DNA from: Microbacterium sp. Leaf151
Lineage (GTDB): Bacteria > Actinomycetota > Actinomycetes > Actinomycetales > Microbacteriaceae
DNA: 64,000 nucleotides
Assembly: GCF_001424225.1 (NCBI RefSeq)
Contig: NZ_LMOR01000002.1
Span: 248,001 to 312,000, forward strand
Direction of reading: 5' to 3'
The notes beneath the pieces were generated by a model. The model was given only the letters and a program-made list of their open reading frames with translations. It ran no database searches and was not told where the DNA came from. How positions within the stretch are numbered: the first letter of the stretch is position 1; every line of letters starts with the position of its first letter. Of the stretch, positions 49,006 through 60,969 are shown piece by piece. Position numbers and translations under genes: made by a program.

Positions 49006-51144
49006 TCAGGCGTCGGCGCGGTGGTGCAGCCAGAGCACACCCAGCGGCGGGAGCGTCAGCGTCGCGTTGCCGCGGGCGTCGGTCGTCACCGCGCCGAGGT
49101 TACCCTGGCCCGAGCCGCCGAACACCTCGGCGTCGCTGTTGAGCACCTCGGTCCAGGTGCCCGCCTCGGGAAGGTCGAGCGGGAAGTCGCCCAGGGGAAC
49201 GCCCGAGAAGTTGCAGACGACTGCGACGGTGTTGCCGTGGTGGTCACGGCGCGCGAAGGCGAGTACGTTCGGATTCCACGCCGGCGCACCGAGGCGAGAG
49301 AATGCCGCCCCGTCGTGATCGCGCGACCAGAGGGCCGCCTGATCCTTATAGACGCGATTCAGCTCGGCGACGAACTCGTGCAGCTGTCGGTGGGCGGGCT
49401 GGTCGAGCATCCACCAGTCGAGGCTGCGCGATTCGGACCACTCCGACATCTGGCCGAACTCCTGGCCCATGAACAGCAGCTGTTTGCCCGGGTGGCCCCA
49501 CATGTAGGCCAGGAACGCGCGCATGTTCGCCAGCTTCTGCCAGTGGTCTCCCGGCATCCGTCCGAAGAGGCTGCCCTTGCCGTGCACGACCTCGTCGTGG
49601 CTGATGGGGAGCACGAAGTTCTCGCTGAACGAGTAGACAAACGAGAACGACAGTTCTCCTTCGTGGTGCGAGCGGTACATGGGGTCGCGCCCGATGTACT
49701 GCAACGAGTCGTTCATCCAGCCCATGTTCCACTTGAAGCCGAAGCCCAGACCCGCGGCCGACGTCGGCGCGGTCACCCCGGGGAAGCTGGTGGACTCCTC
49801 GGCGATGAGCGCGATGCCGGGGTAGCGCTTGTAGGAGGTCGCGTTCACCTCCTGCAGGAAGCGGACGGCCTCGAGGTTCTCGCGGCCCCCGAACTGGTTG
49901 GGCGCCCACTCTCCCTCGTTGCGGGAGTAGTCGAGGTAGAGCATGGACGCCACGGCATCCACCCTCAGTCCATCGACGTGGAACTCTTCGAACCAGTACA
50001 GCGCGTTGGCGACGAGGAAGTTGCGCACCTCGTTGCGGCCGTAGTCGAAGATGAGCGTGCCCCAGTCCTTGTGCTCGCCGCGACGCGGGTCGGGGTGCTC
50101 GTAGAGCGCTTCACCGTCGAAGCGGGCGAGGGCGAAGTCGTCCTTCGGGAAGTGTCCGGGGACCCAGTCCATGATGACGCCGATGTCGGCCTGGTGAAGC
50201 CGGTCGATCAGGTAACGCAGGTCGTCGGGGTTTCCGAAGCGGCTGGTGGGGGCGTAGTAGCCCGACACCTGATAGCCCCACGAGCCGCCGAAGGGGTGCT
50301 CGGACAGGGGCAGGAACTCGACGTGCGTGAAGCCCTGGGCACCGACGTAGTCGATGATCTCGTCGGCCGCGTCGCGGTAGGACAGGCCCTGCTTCCACGA
50401 GCCGAGGTGCAGCTCGTAGATCGACATCGGGCGATCGATCGGAGCGGTGGAGGAGCGGTGCGCGATCCACGCCTCGTCTGCCCAGCTGTAGTCGGATTCG
50501 GTGACGACCGACGCCGTCGCCGGCGGCACCTCGGCGAGGCGCGCCATGGGGTCGGCCTTCTCGATCCACTGACCGCCGCGGGTCAGGATCTCGAACTTGT
50601 ACCGCGTGCCGGTTCCGATGCCCGGGATGAACACCTCCCACACGCCGCTGCCACCCATCGAGCGCATGGCACTGCCCGAGCCGTCCCAGCCGTTGAAGTC
50701 GCCGATGACGCGCAGGGCACGCGCATCGGGTGCCCAGACCGTGAAGGCCACGCCGTGCGATCCGTCGAGCTCGCGTACGTGTGCCCCGAGGACTCGCCAC
50801 AACTCTTCGTGGCGGCCCTCCGAGACGAGGTGGAGGTCGAGCTCGCCGATGGAGGGCGCATGCCGGTAACCGTCGTCGGCGACGTGTTCGCTGCCCTCGT
50901 AGCGCGCGCGCACGGTGTATGCACCGGGGTGGTCCTCGGTGTGCGCCTCCCAGATACCGCCGCGTAGGTGCTCCAACGGCACGCTCTGACCGTCGGCGAG
51001 TTCGGCGACGACCTCGAGGGCGAGGGGACGCCGCGAACGGATCACCCAGCCGTCACCGGTCTCGTGCACGCCCAGCACGCTGTGCGGGTCGTGGTGGGCA
51101 CCGTGGGCGACGGCATCCAGGATCTCAGCGGGGAGCGGGGTCAT
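49006..51144 (-). CDS. glgB: 1,4-alpha-glucan branching enzyme
   Basis: GlgB (712 aa) makes alpha-1,6 branches in glycogen. The N-terminal CBM48-type domains precede the GH13 barrel. VDWVPGHFPKD is near 335, the nucleophile Asp is in DGLRVDAVASMLYLDYSR, the acid/base Glu in LIAEESTSFPG, and the stabilising Asp in PISHDEVVHGKGSL. Its ATG overlaps the glgE stop by 4 bp, so it is coupled to glgE. Confidence 0.97.
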   Translation of the reverse strand: MTPLPAEILDAVAHGAHHDPHSVLGVHETGDGWVIRSRRPLALEVVAELADGQSVPLEHLRGGIWEAHTEDHPGAYTVRARYEGSEHVADDGYRHAPSIGELDLHLVSEGRHEELWRVLGAHVRELDGSHGVAFTVWAPDARALRVIGDFNGWDGSGSAMRSMGGSGVWEVFIPGIGTGTRYKFEILTRGGQWIEKADPMARLAEVPPATASVVTESDYSWADEAWIAHRSSTAPIDRPMSIYELHLGSWKQGLSYRDAADEIIDYVGAQGFTHVEFLPLSEHPFGGSWGYQVSGYYAPTSRFGNPDDLRYLIDRLHQADIGVIMDWVPGHFPKDDFALARFDGEALYEHPDPRRGEHKDWGTLIFDYGRNEVRNFLVANALYWFEEFHVDGLRVDAVASMLYLDYSRNEGEWAPNQFGGRENLEAVRFLQEVNATSYKRYPGIALIAEESTSFPGVTAPTSAAGLGFGFKWNMGWMNDSLQYIGRDPMYRSHHEGELSFSFVYSFSENFVLPISHDEVVHGKGSLFGRMPGDHWQKLANMRAFLAYMWGHPGKQLLFMGQEFGQMSEWSESRSLDWWMLDQPAHRQLHEFVAELNRVYKDQAALWSRDHDGAAFSRLGAPAWNPNVLAFARRDHHGNTVAVVCNFSGVPLGDFPLDLPEAGTWTEVLNSDAEVFGGSGQGNLGAVTTDARGNATLTLPPLGVLWLHHRADA

Positions 51145-53225
51145 CGGTTCTCCTTGACGTGCAGGATGTGCACGGGCTCGTTGAAGGCGTCGAGACGCAC
51201 GAAGTTGTGGTCGGCCCAGGTCCAGACCTGGCCGGTCACGAGGTCTTCGACGTCGTACGACGCGCCCGGCTCGATGCCGAAGACGGTCGTGTCGAGGTGG
51301 ACGGTCGTCTCGCGTGTGGAGTGCGGGTCGACGTTGGCCACGACGATGATCGTGTCGGAGGCGCCGGTCGGCGAGAGCTCTGCGGGCAGGTGCTTGGAGT
51401 AGACCAGGGTCGCGTCGTCGTCGCTCCAGTGCACGTCGAGGTTGCGCAGCTGACGGAGAGCCGGATGGGCGCGTCGCGCCGCGTTGAGCATGCGCAGGTA
51501 CGGCGCGATCGAGTGCCCGGAGGCCTCAGCGCCCTCCCAGTCGCGGAACTTGTACTCGTACTTCTCGTTGTCGATGTTCTCTTCGGACCCCGGGCGGGCG
51601 ACGTTCTCGATCAGTTCGTACCCCGCGTACACGCCGTACGTCGGAGCCGCGGTCGCGGCGATGGCGGCGCGGATCTTGTACGCCGGCCGTCCGCCGTACT
51701 GCAGGTATTCGGTGAGGATGTCGGGGGTGTTCACGAAGAGGTTGGGGCGCAGGAAGTCGTCGGTCTCGTGCGCGAGCGCACCGAGGAACTCCTCGAGTTC
51801 TTCCTTCGTGTTGCGCCAGGTGAAGTACGTGTAGCTCTGTTGGAAACCTGCCATGGCCAAGCCCTGCATGGGGGCGGGCCGTGTGAAGGCCTCGGCGAGG
51901 AACACCGCATCGGGCTCTTCGGCGCTCACCGTGGCGATCAGCCACTCCCAGAACTGCAGGGGCTTGGTGTGCGGGTTGTCGACGCGGAAGATGGTCACGC
52001 CCTGGGCGATCCAGTGGCGCACGATGCGCAGCACCTCGGCCCGGATGCCGTCGGGATCGTTGTCGAAGTTGACCGGATAGATGTCCTGGTACTTCTTCGG
52101 CGGGTTCTCGGCGAACGCGATCGAGCCGTCGGGCAGCGTCGTGAACCACTCGGGGTGCTCCGCGACCCAGGGGTGATCGGGCGACGCCTGGAGCGCGAGG
52201 TCGAGGGCCACCTCGAGGCCGTTGTCGCGCGCAGCTGCCACGAACGCCCGGAAGTCGTCGAGGGTGCCGAGGTCGGGGTGGACCGCGTCGTGACCGCCCG
52301 CGGCACCGCCGATGGCCCACGGCGAACCCGGGTCGCCCGGCTGCGTGACGAGAGTGTTGTTCGGGCCCTTGCGGTTGGTCTCGCCGATGGGGTGGATCGG
52401 CGGCAGGTAGAGCACGTCGAAACCCATGCCGGCGACGCCGGGGAGACGGTCGACGGCGGTGCGGAACGTGCCGCTGACGACGGAACCGTCCTCGCCTCGC
52501 GTGGCGCCCTCGGAGCGCGGGAAGAACTCGTACCAGGCGCCGACGCCGGCGCGTTCGCGTTCGACGAGCAGCTCGGCATCCCGGCCCACCGAGACCAGAC
52601 CCATCATCGGGCGTGCGGCGAACAGCGCGGCGATCGCGGGATCGCGCACGATCGACAGGGCGACGTCGTCGTGGAGGTCCGGGTCGCGAAGAGCCCGCGC
52701 GGCTTCGTACAGCGCATCTTTGTCGGTGCCGGGGCGCTTCTTCTCGCCGCGCGCGCGATCGAAGAGCTCCGCGCCCATCTCGCGCATGAGCGCACTGTCG
52801 ACACCCGCCGCGATCTTGACCTCGGCGGCGTGCTCCCACGTGGCGAAGTCGTCGGCGAAGGACTCGAACCGGAACCGCCACACGCCCTGCTCGAGCGGCG
52901 CGACGATCGTGGACCACCGGTCGAATCCGTCGTTCAGGGGGCTGAGGCGGTGCAACGACTCGTCACCCGAGGGCGAGAACAAGCGCAGGTTGACACCGAT
53001 GCGGTCGTGACCCTCGCGGAAGGCGGTGACCGTGAACGGCACGGCTTCCCCGACGTAGGCCGATGGGCGGAAGGCTCCGCCCGGCACGCTCGGGTGGGGG
53101 AGCGCCATCGGAATGCGCGGTGTGACCACGCGTCGCGACGTGGGCGTCGGTTTGACCGGACGCACGGGGATCGAGGCGGCGCTGCGCCAGGGCAGCTCGG
53201 GCGAAAGTGTCGTCGTGGTGGCCAC
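51141..53225 (-). CDS. glgE: Alpha-1,4-glucan:maltose-1-phosphate maltosyltransferase
   Basis: GlgE (694 aa) extends alpha-glucan by transfer of maltose from maltose 1-phosphate, the actinobacterial route to glycogen and capsular glucan. Family signatures are GFDVLYLPPIHPIG, FAENPPKKYQDIYPVNFDND (split), the nucleophile Asp in IFRVDNPHTKP, and the acid/base Glu in FLAEAFTRPAPM. The GTG start is supported by TAGGTT (53232-53237) 6 nt upstream. The maltose-1-phosphate makers TreS-Pep2 or GlgM are not in the window. Confidence 0.97.
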   Translation of the reverse strand: MATTTTLSPELPWRSAASIPVRPVKPTPTSRRVVTPRIPMALPHPSVPGGAFRPSAYVGEAVPFTVTAFREGHDRIGVNLRLFSPSGDESLHRLSPLNDGFDRWSTIVAPLEQGVWRFRFESFADDFATWEHAAEVKIAAGVDSALMREMGAELFDRARGEKKRPGTDKDALYEAARALRDPDLHDDVALSIVRDPAIAALFAARPMMGLVSVGRDAELLVERERAGVGAWYEFFPRSEGATRGEDGSVVSGTFRTAVDRLPGVAGMGFDVLYLPPIHPIGETNRKGPNNTLVTQPGDPGSPWAIGGAAGGHDAVHPDLGTLDDFRAFVAAARDNGLEVALDLALQASPDHPWVAEHPEWFTTLPDGSIAFAENPPKKYQDIYPVNFDNDPDGIRAEVLRIVRHWIAQGVTIFRVDNPHTKPLQFWEWLIATVSAEEPDAVFLAEAFTRPAPMQGLAMAGFQQSYTYFTWRNTKEELEEFLGALAHETDDFLRPNLFVNTPDILTEYLQYGGRPAYKIRAAIAATAAPTYGVYAGYELIENVARPGSEENIDNEKYEYKFRDWEGAEASGHSIAPYLRMLNAARRAHPALRQLRNLDVHWSDDDATLVYSKHLPAELSPTGASDTIIVVANVDPHSTRETTVHLDTTVFGIEPGASYDVEDLVTGQVWTWADHNFVRLDAFNEPVHILHVKENR

Positions 53226-53231
53226 GATCCG

Positions 53232-53237
53232 AACCTA
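53232..53237 (-). promoter_or_regulatory. Leaderless -10 for glgE-glgB
   Basis: TAGGTT on the minus strand ends 6 nt before the glgE GTG (53225). Confidence 0.55.
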
Positions 53238-53293
53238 CCGCGGGCCACCGACGTTGCCGCATCGTTTCGTGCGGCCTTGACAGCGGGGCCTGA

Positions 53294-55372
53294 TCAGTCG
53301 ACGCGGAACAACCGCATCGACGCACCGGCGAGGGGAACGACGTCGCCCGGCGCGAACGTCGCGCGGACGTCGGAGGGTGTCTCGTCGGCGCTGGACCACA
53401 GCTCGACGAATACGGCGTCCTCGAGGTCGGGGAGAACGATGTCGGATGGGTGCTCCGTGCCGTGGATGACCAACAGCACGCGATTGGGCGCCTCGAGCTC
53501 GGGTGTCGAGGTCGCGAGGTATTGCAGCGTGCGGTGGGCCGGGTCGTTCCACCGGTCGCTCGACATGGTCTGGCCGTGCTCGTCGAACCACTCCATGACC
53601 GACGCCGAGGGGATCTGCTCCCCGAGGCGCGCGAAGCGCTGAGGACGCAACGCCGGGTTGTCGCGACGCAGCTGGAGCAATCGCTGCGTGTGGGCGAAAA
53701 GGTCGCGCTGCCACGGCGCCATGTCCCACGACAACCAGGTGAGGGCCGAGTCATGGCAGTAGGCGTTGTTGTTGCCGCGCTGCGTGCGTCCCATCTCGTC
53801 GCCGGCGGTGATCATCGGCACCCCTGCCGAGAGCAGCAGCGTGCCCATCAGGTTGCGCATGGCCGTTCGCCGGGTGGCGAGAACGCGCTGATCGTCGGTC
53901 GGGCCCTCGGCCCCGTGGTTGAAGGAGCGGTTGGTGTCGGCTCCGTCCCGATTCTGCTCGCCGTTGCCGAGGTTGTGCTTGACGTCGTACGACACGAGAT
54001 CGCGCAGGGTGAAGCCGTCGTGCGCGGTGACGAAGTTCACGCTCGCGAGGGGCCCGCGCTCCTCGCTGAAAGTGTTCGAGGAGCCGGCGAGGCGCGTGGC
54101 GAACCCGCCGATGCCGACGGGGGCGGTGTCGGCGCGGCGGGCGTAGTCGATGTCGCTCAGCCAGAAGTTGCGGACACGGTCGCGGTAGCGGTCGTTCCAT
54201 TCGAGCCAGCCGTCGCCGAAATTGCCGGTCTGCCAGCCGCCCATCCCGACGTCCCACGGCTCGGCGATGAGCTTCGTGCCTGAAACGGCGGCTTCTTCGC
54301 GGAGCGCGGTGAGCAGCGGGTGGTCGGGCGCGAACGAATGCCTTTCGTCGCGGCCGAGGGTCACCGCGAGATCGAAGCGGAACCCGTCGATCTGCACTTC
54401 GTCCGCCCAGTAGCGCACCGAGTCGAGCACGAGACGGGCCGCGGCATCCGTCGACGTGTTGACCGCGTTGCCGCACCCGGTCTCATCGATGTACGCGCCC
54501 TCCGCCGTCTGCCGGTAGTACGACCGGTTGTCGATTCCGCGCAGACTCGTGCGTGGCCCTCCGAGGCCCTCTTCGGCGGTGTGGTTGTAGACCACGTCGA
54601 GGATGACCTCGAGCCCCGCCTCGTGCAGCAGCTTGACCATTCCCTTGAACTCGCGCAGGACGGCCTCGGGCCCCTCTGCGCGGTTCGCCGCCGTGGCATA
54701 GGGCGCGTGCGGGGTGAAGAAGTTCAGCGTGTTGTAGCCCCAGTAGTTGGTGAGACCGAGCTGAAGCAGCCGCGGTTCGGTCGCGAACGCGTGTACCGGC
54801 AGCAGCTCCACGCTGGTGATACCCAGTGAGAGAAGGTGCTCGATCATCGCGGGGTGGGCGAGGCCCGCATACGTGCCGTGCAGCGCCGGCGGGATGAACG
54901 GATGCCGCTTGGTCAAGCCCTTCACGTGGCCCTCGTAGATGACCGTGCGATCCAGCGGCACGCGCGGCTTGGTCGAGGTACCCCAGTCGAAGGAACCGTC
55001 GACCACCACCGAACGCCAGTCGCCGAAACTACCCGAGACGAGTCCGCGCGAGTAAGGATCGACGAGCAACGACTGCGGGTTGAAGGTGTGGCCCGCACCG
55101 TGCGGCCCGCCGACGCGGATGGCGTAGCGCGCGCCGGGGCGCAGCAGAGGCGTGGTGGCCTCGAAGACTCCGCCTCCGACGGGGGAGAGGGCGATCGTCT
55201 CGGTAGCCCAGTCGAGATCGACGTCGTCGAAGATCAGCAGCTGCATCGCATCGGCCGACGCCGACCAGACGCGCAGCGTTCCGCCGTCGGGGCCGAGGCG
55301 CACACCGAGGTCGTCGAACGCGGGGTTCAGCAGAGCAGGACGGGTCGCCAGGGCGGGCTCGGTTCGGACCAT
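53294..55372 (-). CDS. glgX: Glycogen debranching enzyme GlgX (isoamylase type)
   Basis: GlgX (692 aa) hydrolyses alpha-1,6 branches of glycogen limit dextrins. An N-terminal CBM48-like domain is followed by the GH13 barrel. VVYNHTAEEGLGG (about 310) and the nucleophile Asp in GFRFDLAVTLGRD are clear. The acid/base Glu lies in LIAEPWDVG, and the final Asp in VTAHDGFTLRDLVSYD. I chose the ATG at 55372 with TACCCT (55380-55385) 7 nt upstream. The longer frame from 55516 is Arg-rich and overlaps the promoter region. Confidence 0.95.
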   Translation of the reverse strand: MVRTEPALATRPALLNPAFDDLGVRLGPDGGTLRVWSASADAMQLLIFDDVDLDWATETIALSPVGGGVFEATTPLLRPGARYAIRVGGPHGAGHTFNPQSLLVDPYSRGLVSGSFGDWRSVVVDGSFDWGTSTKPRVPLDRTVIYEGHVKGLTKRHPFIPPALHGTYAGLAHPAMIEHLLSLGITSVELLPVHAFATEPRLLQLGLTNYWGYNTLNFFTPHAPYATAANRAEGPEAVLREFKGMVKLLHEAGLEVILDVVYNHTAEEGLGGPRTSLRGIDNRSYYRQTAEGAYIDETGCGNAVNTSTDAAARLVLDSVRYWADEVQIDGFRFDLAVTLGRDERHSFAPDHPLLTALREEAAVSGTKLIAEPWDVGMGGWQTGNFGDGWLEWNDRYRDRVRNFWLSDIDYARRADTAPVGIGGFATRLAGSSNTFSEERGPLASVNFVTAHDGFTLRDLVSYDVKHNLGNGEQNRDGADTNRSFNHGAEGPTDDQRVLATRRTAMRNLMGTLLLSAGVPMITAGDEMGRTQRGNNNAYCHDSALTWLSWDMAPWQRDLFAHTQRLLQLRRDNPALRPQRFARLGEQIPSASVMEWFDEHGQTMSSDRWNDPAHRTLQYLATSTPELEAPNRVLLVIHGTEHPSDIVLPDLEDAVFVELWSSADETPSDVRATFAPGDVVPLAGASMRLFRVD

Positions 55373-55379
55373 GCGTCTT

Positions 55380-55385
55380 AGGGTA
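55380..55385 (-). promoter_or_regulatory. Leaderless -10 for glgX
   Basis: TACCCT on the minus strand ends 7 nt before the glgX ATG (55372). Confidence 0.45.
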
Positions 55386-55419
55386 GTGAAGGCAGCGGAC
55401 AGCGTGAGGGGGACGTAGG

Positions 55420-56604
55420 GTGCAGGTCTACCTCGATCACGCCGCGACGACGCCGCTGCGCGCAGAAGCCCGCGACGCGTGGCTCGACGCGCATCGGGTG
55501 CTCGGCAATCCGTCATCCATCCACGGAGCGGGCCAGGCGACGCGTCGATTGCTCGAAGACGCCCGCGAGCAGCTCGCCGAGGTGCTCGGCTGCCAGCCCA
55601 TCGAGATCGTCTTCACCTCCGGCGGCACGGAGGCGGCCAACCTCGCGCTGAAGGGCCTGTGGTGGTCGCGGCCCGAGGGGAGGGATGCCGTCGTGCTCCC
55701 CGACGGCGAACACCATGCGACGCTCGACGTGGTGAGTTGGCTCGCGTCTGCCGAGAGCGCGGCGGTGCGCGCCGTGGCGCTCGACGCGCGCGGGCGCATC
55801 GACGCCGACGCGTTCTCCTCGGCCCTTCCCGGTTCGGCCCTCGCGACCGCGCTCGTGGCCAACAACGAGGTGGGGACCCTTCAGGATGCCGCGGGCCTGG
55901 CCGCTGCGGCATCCGGGGCCTCCGTTCCCCTGCACCTCGACGCCGTCTCGGCGCTGGGGCAGGTTGAGGTCGACTTCGCCGCTTGGCGGGGGGAAGGCAC
56001 CGCCCCCGGGGGTCTCGCGGCGATGTCGGTCTCGGCGCACAAGGTCGGCGGCCCCGTCGGGGTGGGCGCGGCGGTCGTGTCGCGGCATGCGCGGCTGACC
56101 CCGCTGGTGCACGGCGGCGGCCAGCAGCGGGGCCTTCGCGCGGGGACCCAGGACGTCGCCGGGGCGGCCGCGTTCGCTGCGGCGGCCCGCGCCGCTGAGG
56201 CGGAGCGCGTCGGGGAGTCGGCGCGGCTCGTCGCCCTCCGCGAGCGGTTGATCGCCGGCATCCGCTCGTCGATCCCGCAGGCGCGCCTGCTCGGCGACCC
56301 GGACGATCGCCTCCCCGGCAATGCGCACGTGCTGTTCCCGGATGCCGCGGGCGAGACTCTGCTGTTCCTGCTCGACATGGCGGGGATCGCGGTGTCGACG
56401 GGGTCGGCGTGTCAGGCGGGCGTCGCCGAGCCGTCGCACGTCGTCCTGGCCCTCGGCCTCGACGACCGGGCGGCGCGTTCGGTGCTGCGTTTCACCCTCG
56501 GCTACACCTCCACCTCGTCCGACGTCGACGACGTGCTCGCCCGCCTGCCCGAGGCCTACGCCCGAGCCGTGGCATCCGGCGCCCGTACAGCGGCACGTTC
56601 GTAG
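55420..56604 (+). CDS. Cysteine desulfurase (NifS/IscS family)
   Basis: A 394-residue PLP enzyme that takes sulfur from cysteine as a persulfide. YLDHAATTPLR opens the protein. The PLP-binding His is in DGEHHATLDV, the Schiff-base lysine in SVSAHKVGGPVGVG, and the persulfide cysteine in STGSACQAGVAEPSHV near 325. It stands 9 bp upstream of mnmA, so its sulfur probably goes to tRNA 2-thiouridine. No iscU is nearby; Suf is the usual Fe-S system in actinobacteria. The GTG start follows GAGGGGG. Confidence 0.93.
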   Translation: MQVYLDHAATTPLRAEARDAWLDAHRVLGNPSSIHGAGQATRRLLEDAREQLAEVLGCQPIEIVFTSGGTEAANLALKGLWWSRPEGRDAVVLPDGEHHATLDVVSWLASAESAAVRAVALDARGRIDADAFSSALPGSALATALVANNEVGTLQDAAGLAAAASGASVPLHLDAVSALGQVEVDFAAWRGEGTAPGGLAAMSVSAHKVGGPVGVGAAVVSRHARLTPLVHGGGQQRGLRAGTQDVAGAAAFAAAARAAEAERVGESARLVALRERLIAGIRSSIPQARLLGDPDDRLPGNAHVLFPDAAGETLLFLLDMAGIAVSTGSACQAGVAEPSHVVLALGLDDRAARSVLRFTLGYTSTSSDVDDVLARLPEAYARAVASGARTAARS

Positions 56605-56607
56605 ACT
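56602..56607 (+). promoter_or_regulatory. Leaderless -10 for mnmA
   Basis: TAGACT ends 6 nt before the mnmA ATG (56614) and overlaps the cysteine desulfurase stop, so mnmA can be transcribed alone as well as with its sulfur donor. Confidence 0.55.
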
Positions 56608-56613
56608 GGGGCG

Positions 56614-57711
56614 ATGCGAGTTCTGGCGGCGATGAGCGGTGGGGTCGACTCCGCGGTGGCGGCGGCCCGCGCCGTCGAGGCGGGGCACGACGTGGTCGGC
56701 GTGCATCTCGCGCTCTCGCGTGCCGGAGGCACGCTCCGCGCGGGCAGCCGGGGGTGCTGCACGATCGAAGACGCGATGGACGCGCGCCGCGCCGCCGACA
56801 AGCTCGGGATGCCGTTCTACGTGTGGGACTTCTCGGAGCGCTTCCGCGACGACGTGATCGACGACTTCGTCGCCGAGTACCGTGCCGGTCGCACCCCGAA
56901 CCCCTGCATGCGCTGCAACGAGAAGATCAAGTTCGCCGCCCTCCTGGAGCGCGCGCTCGAGCTCGGCTTCGACGCCGTGTGCACCGGCCACTACGCGACC
57001 CTCGTCGACACGCCCGAGGGCCGTGAGCTGCACCGCGCGTCCGACAACGCCAAGGACCAGTCGTACGTGCTGGGCGTCCTCACCGCCGAGCAACTCGCAC
57101 ACACCTCCTTCCCTCTGGGGTCCACGCCGTCGAAGGCGCTCGTGCGTGCGGAGGCGGAATCGCGCGGTCTCTCGGTGGCGCAGAAGCCCGACAGCCACGA
57201 CATCTGCTTCATCCCCGACGGCGACACGCGCGGCTGGCTCGCCGACAAGGTAGGGGCCGAGCGCGGCGAGATCCTCGACCGCACCGGCGCCGTGATCGGT
57301 TCGCACGAGGGCGCTCACGCGTTCACCGTCGGACAGCGCCGCGGTCTGCAGCTGGGCGTGCCGGCGGCCGATGGAAAGCCCCGCTTCGTGCTCGAGGTGC
57401 GGCCGGTCAACAACACGGTCGTCGTCGGCCCGAAGGAGGCGCTCGCCTGCTCCGAGATCGCGGGGGAGCGCTTCACCTGGGCGGGACGCGCACCGTCGAC
57501 CGACTCCTTCGCCTGCGACGTGCAGATCCGTGCGCACGCCGACCCGGTTCCCGCGTTCGCGTCTCTGGTAGACGGTCTGCTCACGGTGCGGCCCGACACT
57601 CCGTTCGACGGCGTCGCTCCGGGGCAGACCGCGGTGCTCTACGACGGCACGCGCGTGGTCGGGCAGTTCACGATCGACCGGACCGTGTCGGCGGTGCCGG
57701 TCGACGCCTGA
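56614..57711 (+). CDS. mnmA: tRNA-specific 2-thiouridylase
   Basis: MnmA (365 aa) thiolates U34 of tRNA-Lys, -Glu and -Gln. The ATP pyrophosphatase loop [12 protein letters not shown] is at residues 6-17. The two catalytic cysteines are in [14 protein letters not shown] (about 90-103) and [10 protein letters not shown] (about 194-203). GTHYAT-type [10 protein letters not shown] and GQRRGL follow the family pattern. The sulfur donor gene lies directly upstream. Confidence 0.96.
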   Translation: MRVLAAMSGGVDSAVAAARAVEAGHDVVGVHLALSRAGGTLRAGSRGCCTIEDAMDARRAADKLGMPFYVWDFSERFRDDVIDDFVAEYRAGRTPNPCMRCNEKIKFAALLERALELGFDAVCTGHYATLVDTPEGRELHRASDNAKDQSYVLGVLTAEQLAHTSFPLGSTPSKALVRAEAESRGLSVAQKPDSHDICFIPDGDTRGWLADKVGAERGEILDRTGAVIGSHEGAHAFTVGQRRGLQLGVPAADGKPRFVLEVRPVNNTVVVGPKEALACSEIAGERFTWAGRAPSTDSFACDVQIRAHADPVPAFASLVDGLLTVRPDTPFDGVAPGQTAVLYDGTRVVGQFTIDRTVSAVPVDA

Positions 57712-57762
57712 GCCGGGGCGCCGCGTTTCCGACCCGGTAAGTGTGATCGGGGGAGGGCGTTG

Positions 57763-57823
57763 GACGAGCGGAGGGTGCCGTTCACGTGGGGGTCCTCTTT
57801 CCGTCCCGGGTCCTCCGCTCGTC
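57763..57823. other. 12-bp inverted repeat between mnmA and ligA
   Basis: GACGAGCGGAGG (57763-57774) and CCTCCGCTCGTC (57812-57823) are perfect inverted copies with 37 nt between them, including the palindrome CACGTG (57783-57788). It may end the mnmA transcript or bind a regulator of ligA. The gap 57712-57895 shows nothing else but the ligA promoter. Confidence 0.5.
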
Positions 57824-57883
57824 ACCCGGGCGCCGGGCATCGTCGACACAGCAAGGCCCTCGGACGATGTCGGAGCCCGTCCC

Positions 57884-60322
<2,439 letters not shown>

Positions 60323-60342
60323 CACGTCCGGCGGGAGGAGAC

Positions 60343-60380
60343 GACGGAGGGGCGGGAGACCGAGCACCCGCCCCTTCGTC
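60343..60380. terminator. Bidirectional hairpin terminator between ligA and the lipoprotein gene
   Basis: GACGGAGGGGCGGG (60343-60356) pairs with CCCGCCCCTTCGTC (60367-60380), with one G-T pair and a 10-nt loop, between two convergent stops (60322 and 60386). Confidence 0.75.
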
Positions 60381-60385
60381 CGATG

Positions 60386-60877
60386 TCAGCCCTGGCAGGC
60401 CGTTCCGGCTTGCGTGAAGCTCTCCTGCAGCGCGGTCACCTGAGCGCCGAACTCGCTCGCTCGGGTGGGGTCGGCCGTGAAGCCCTCGAGGAACGCCGCA
60501 TACTCGTCGAGCTGGGCGCCGGCCTTCTGCGCGACGGGAGCGATCTCCTCGTTCGTGATGCGCGAGAACTCGCCCTGTACCTTCTCGGTCAGCGCGTTGA
60601 AGGCCGTGAGAGTGCCCTGCAGGTCGGCGGTGTCCATGGCCTGGCTGGTCGACACCACGTCGCGGAAGGACGCGATGACGATCTGGCAGGCGTCGGCCTT
60701 CGACTGTCCGCCCTCCGTGTCGGCGGCCTCCGGCGACGGTGACGAGGCCGCCGGGGTCGAGGCGGCCGGTGCCACCGACTCGGCCGCTGTCGTCGAGGCG
60801 TCACCGGCGGAGCAGCCGGCGAGCAGCAGCAGCGCCGACGCGGCGAAGAGAGCGAACGGCACACGTGTTCTGGTCAT
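60386..60877 (-). CDS. Small secreted lipoprotein
   Basis: A 163-residue lipoprotein of unknown function. The signal peptide ends at LLLAGC (Cys at about residue 22). A Ser/Thr/Ala/Pro linker to about 60 leads to a helical domain (FRDVVSTSQAMDTADLQGTLTAFNALTEKV, split). Its two cysteines, ACQIV near 64 and the last but two residues (ACQG), may form a disulfide. TACGGT on the minus strand (60927-60932) is a possible -10 about 50 nt upstream. Confidence 0.75.
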   Translation of the reverse strand: MTRTRVPFALFAASALLLLAGCSAGDASTTAAESVAPAASTPAASSPSPEAADTEGGQSKADACQIVIASFRDVVSTSQAMDTADLQGTLTAFNALTEKVQGEFSRITNEEIAPVAQKAGAQLDEYAAFLEGFTADPTRASEFGAQVTALQESFTQAGTACQG

Positions 60878-60969
60878 GATTTACCCCCACAAGTCACAGC
60901 CGGGCCGCGATCGACCCGCGTTGCCACCGTAGCGAAGGACGCGAACGCGGTAGCCTCCGCCGCGGCGGC

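Noticed and set aside
50781..53642. 953-codon plus-strand frame opposite glgB/glgE
   Set aside because: Shadow of the two minus-strand glucan genes; no recognisable domain.
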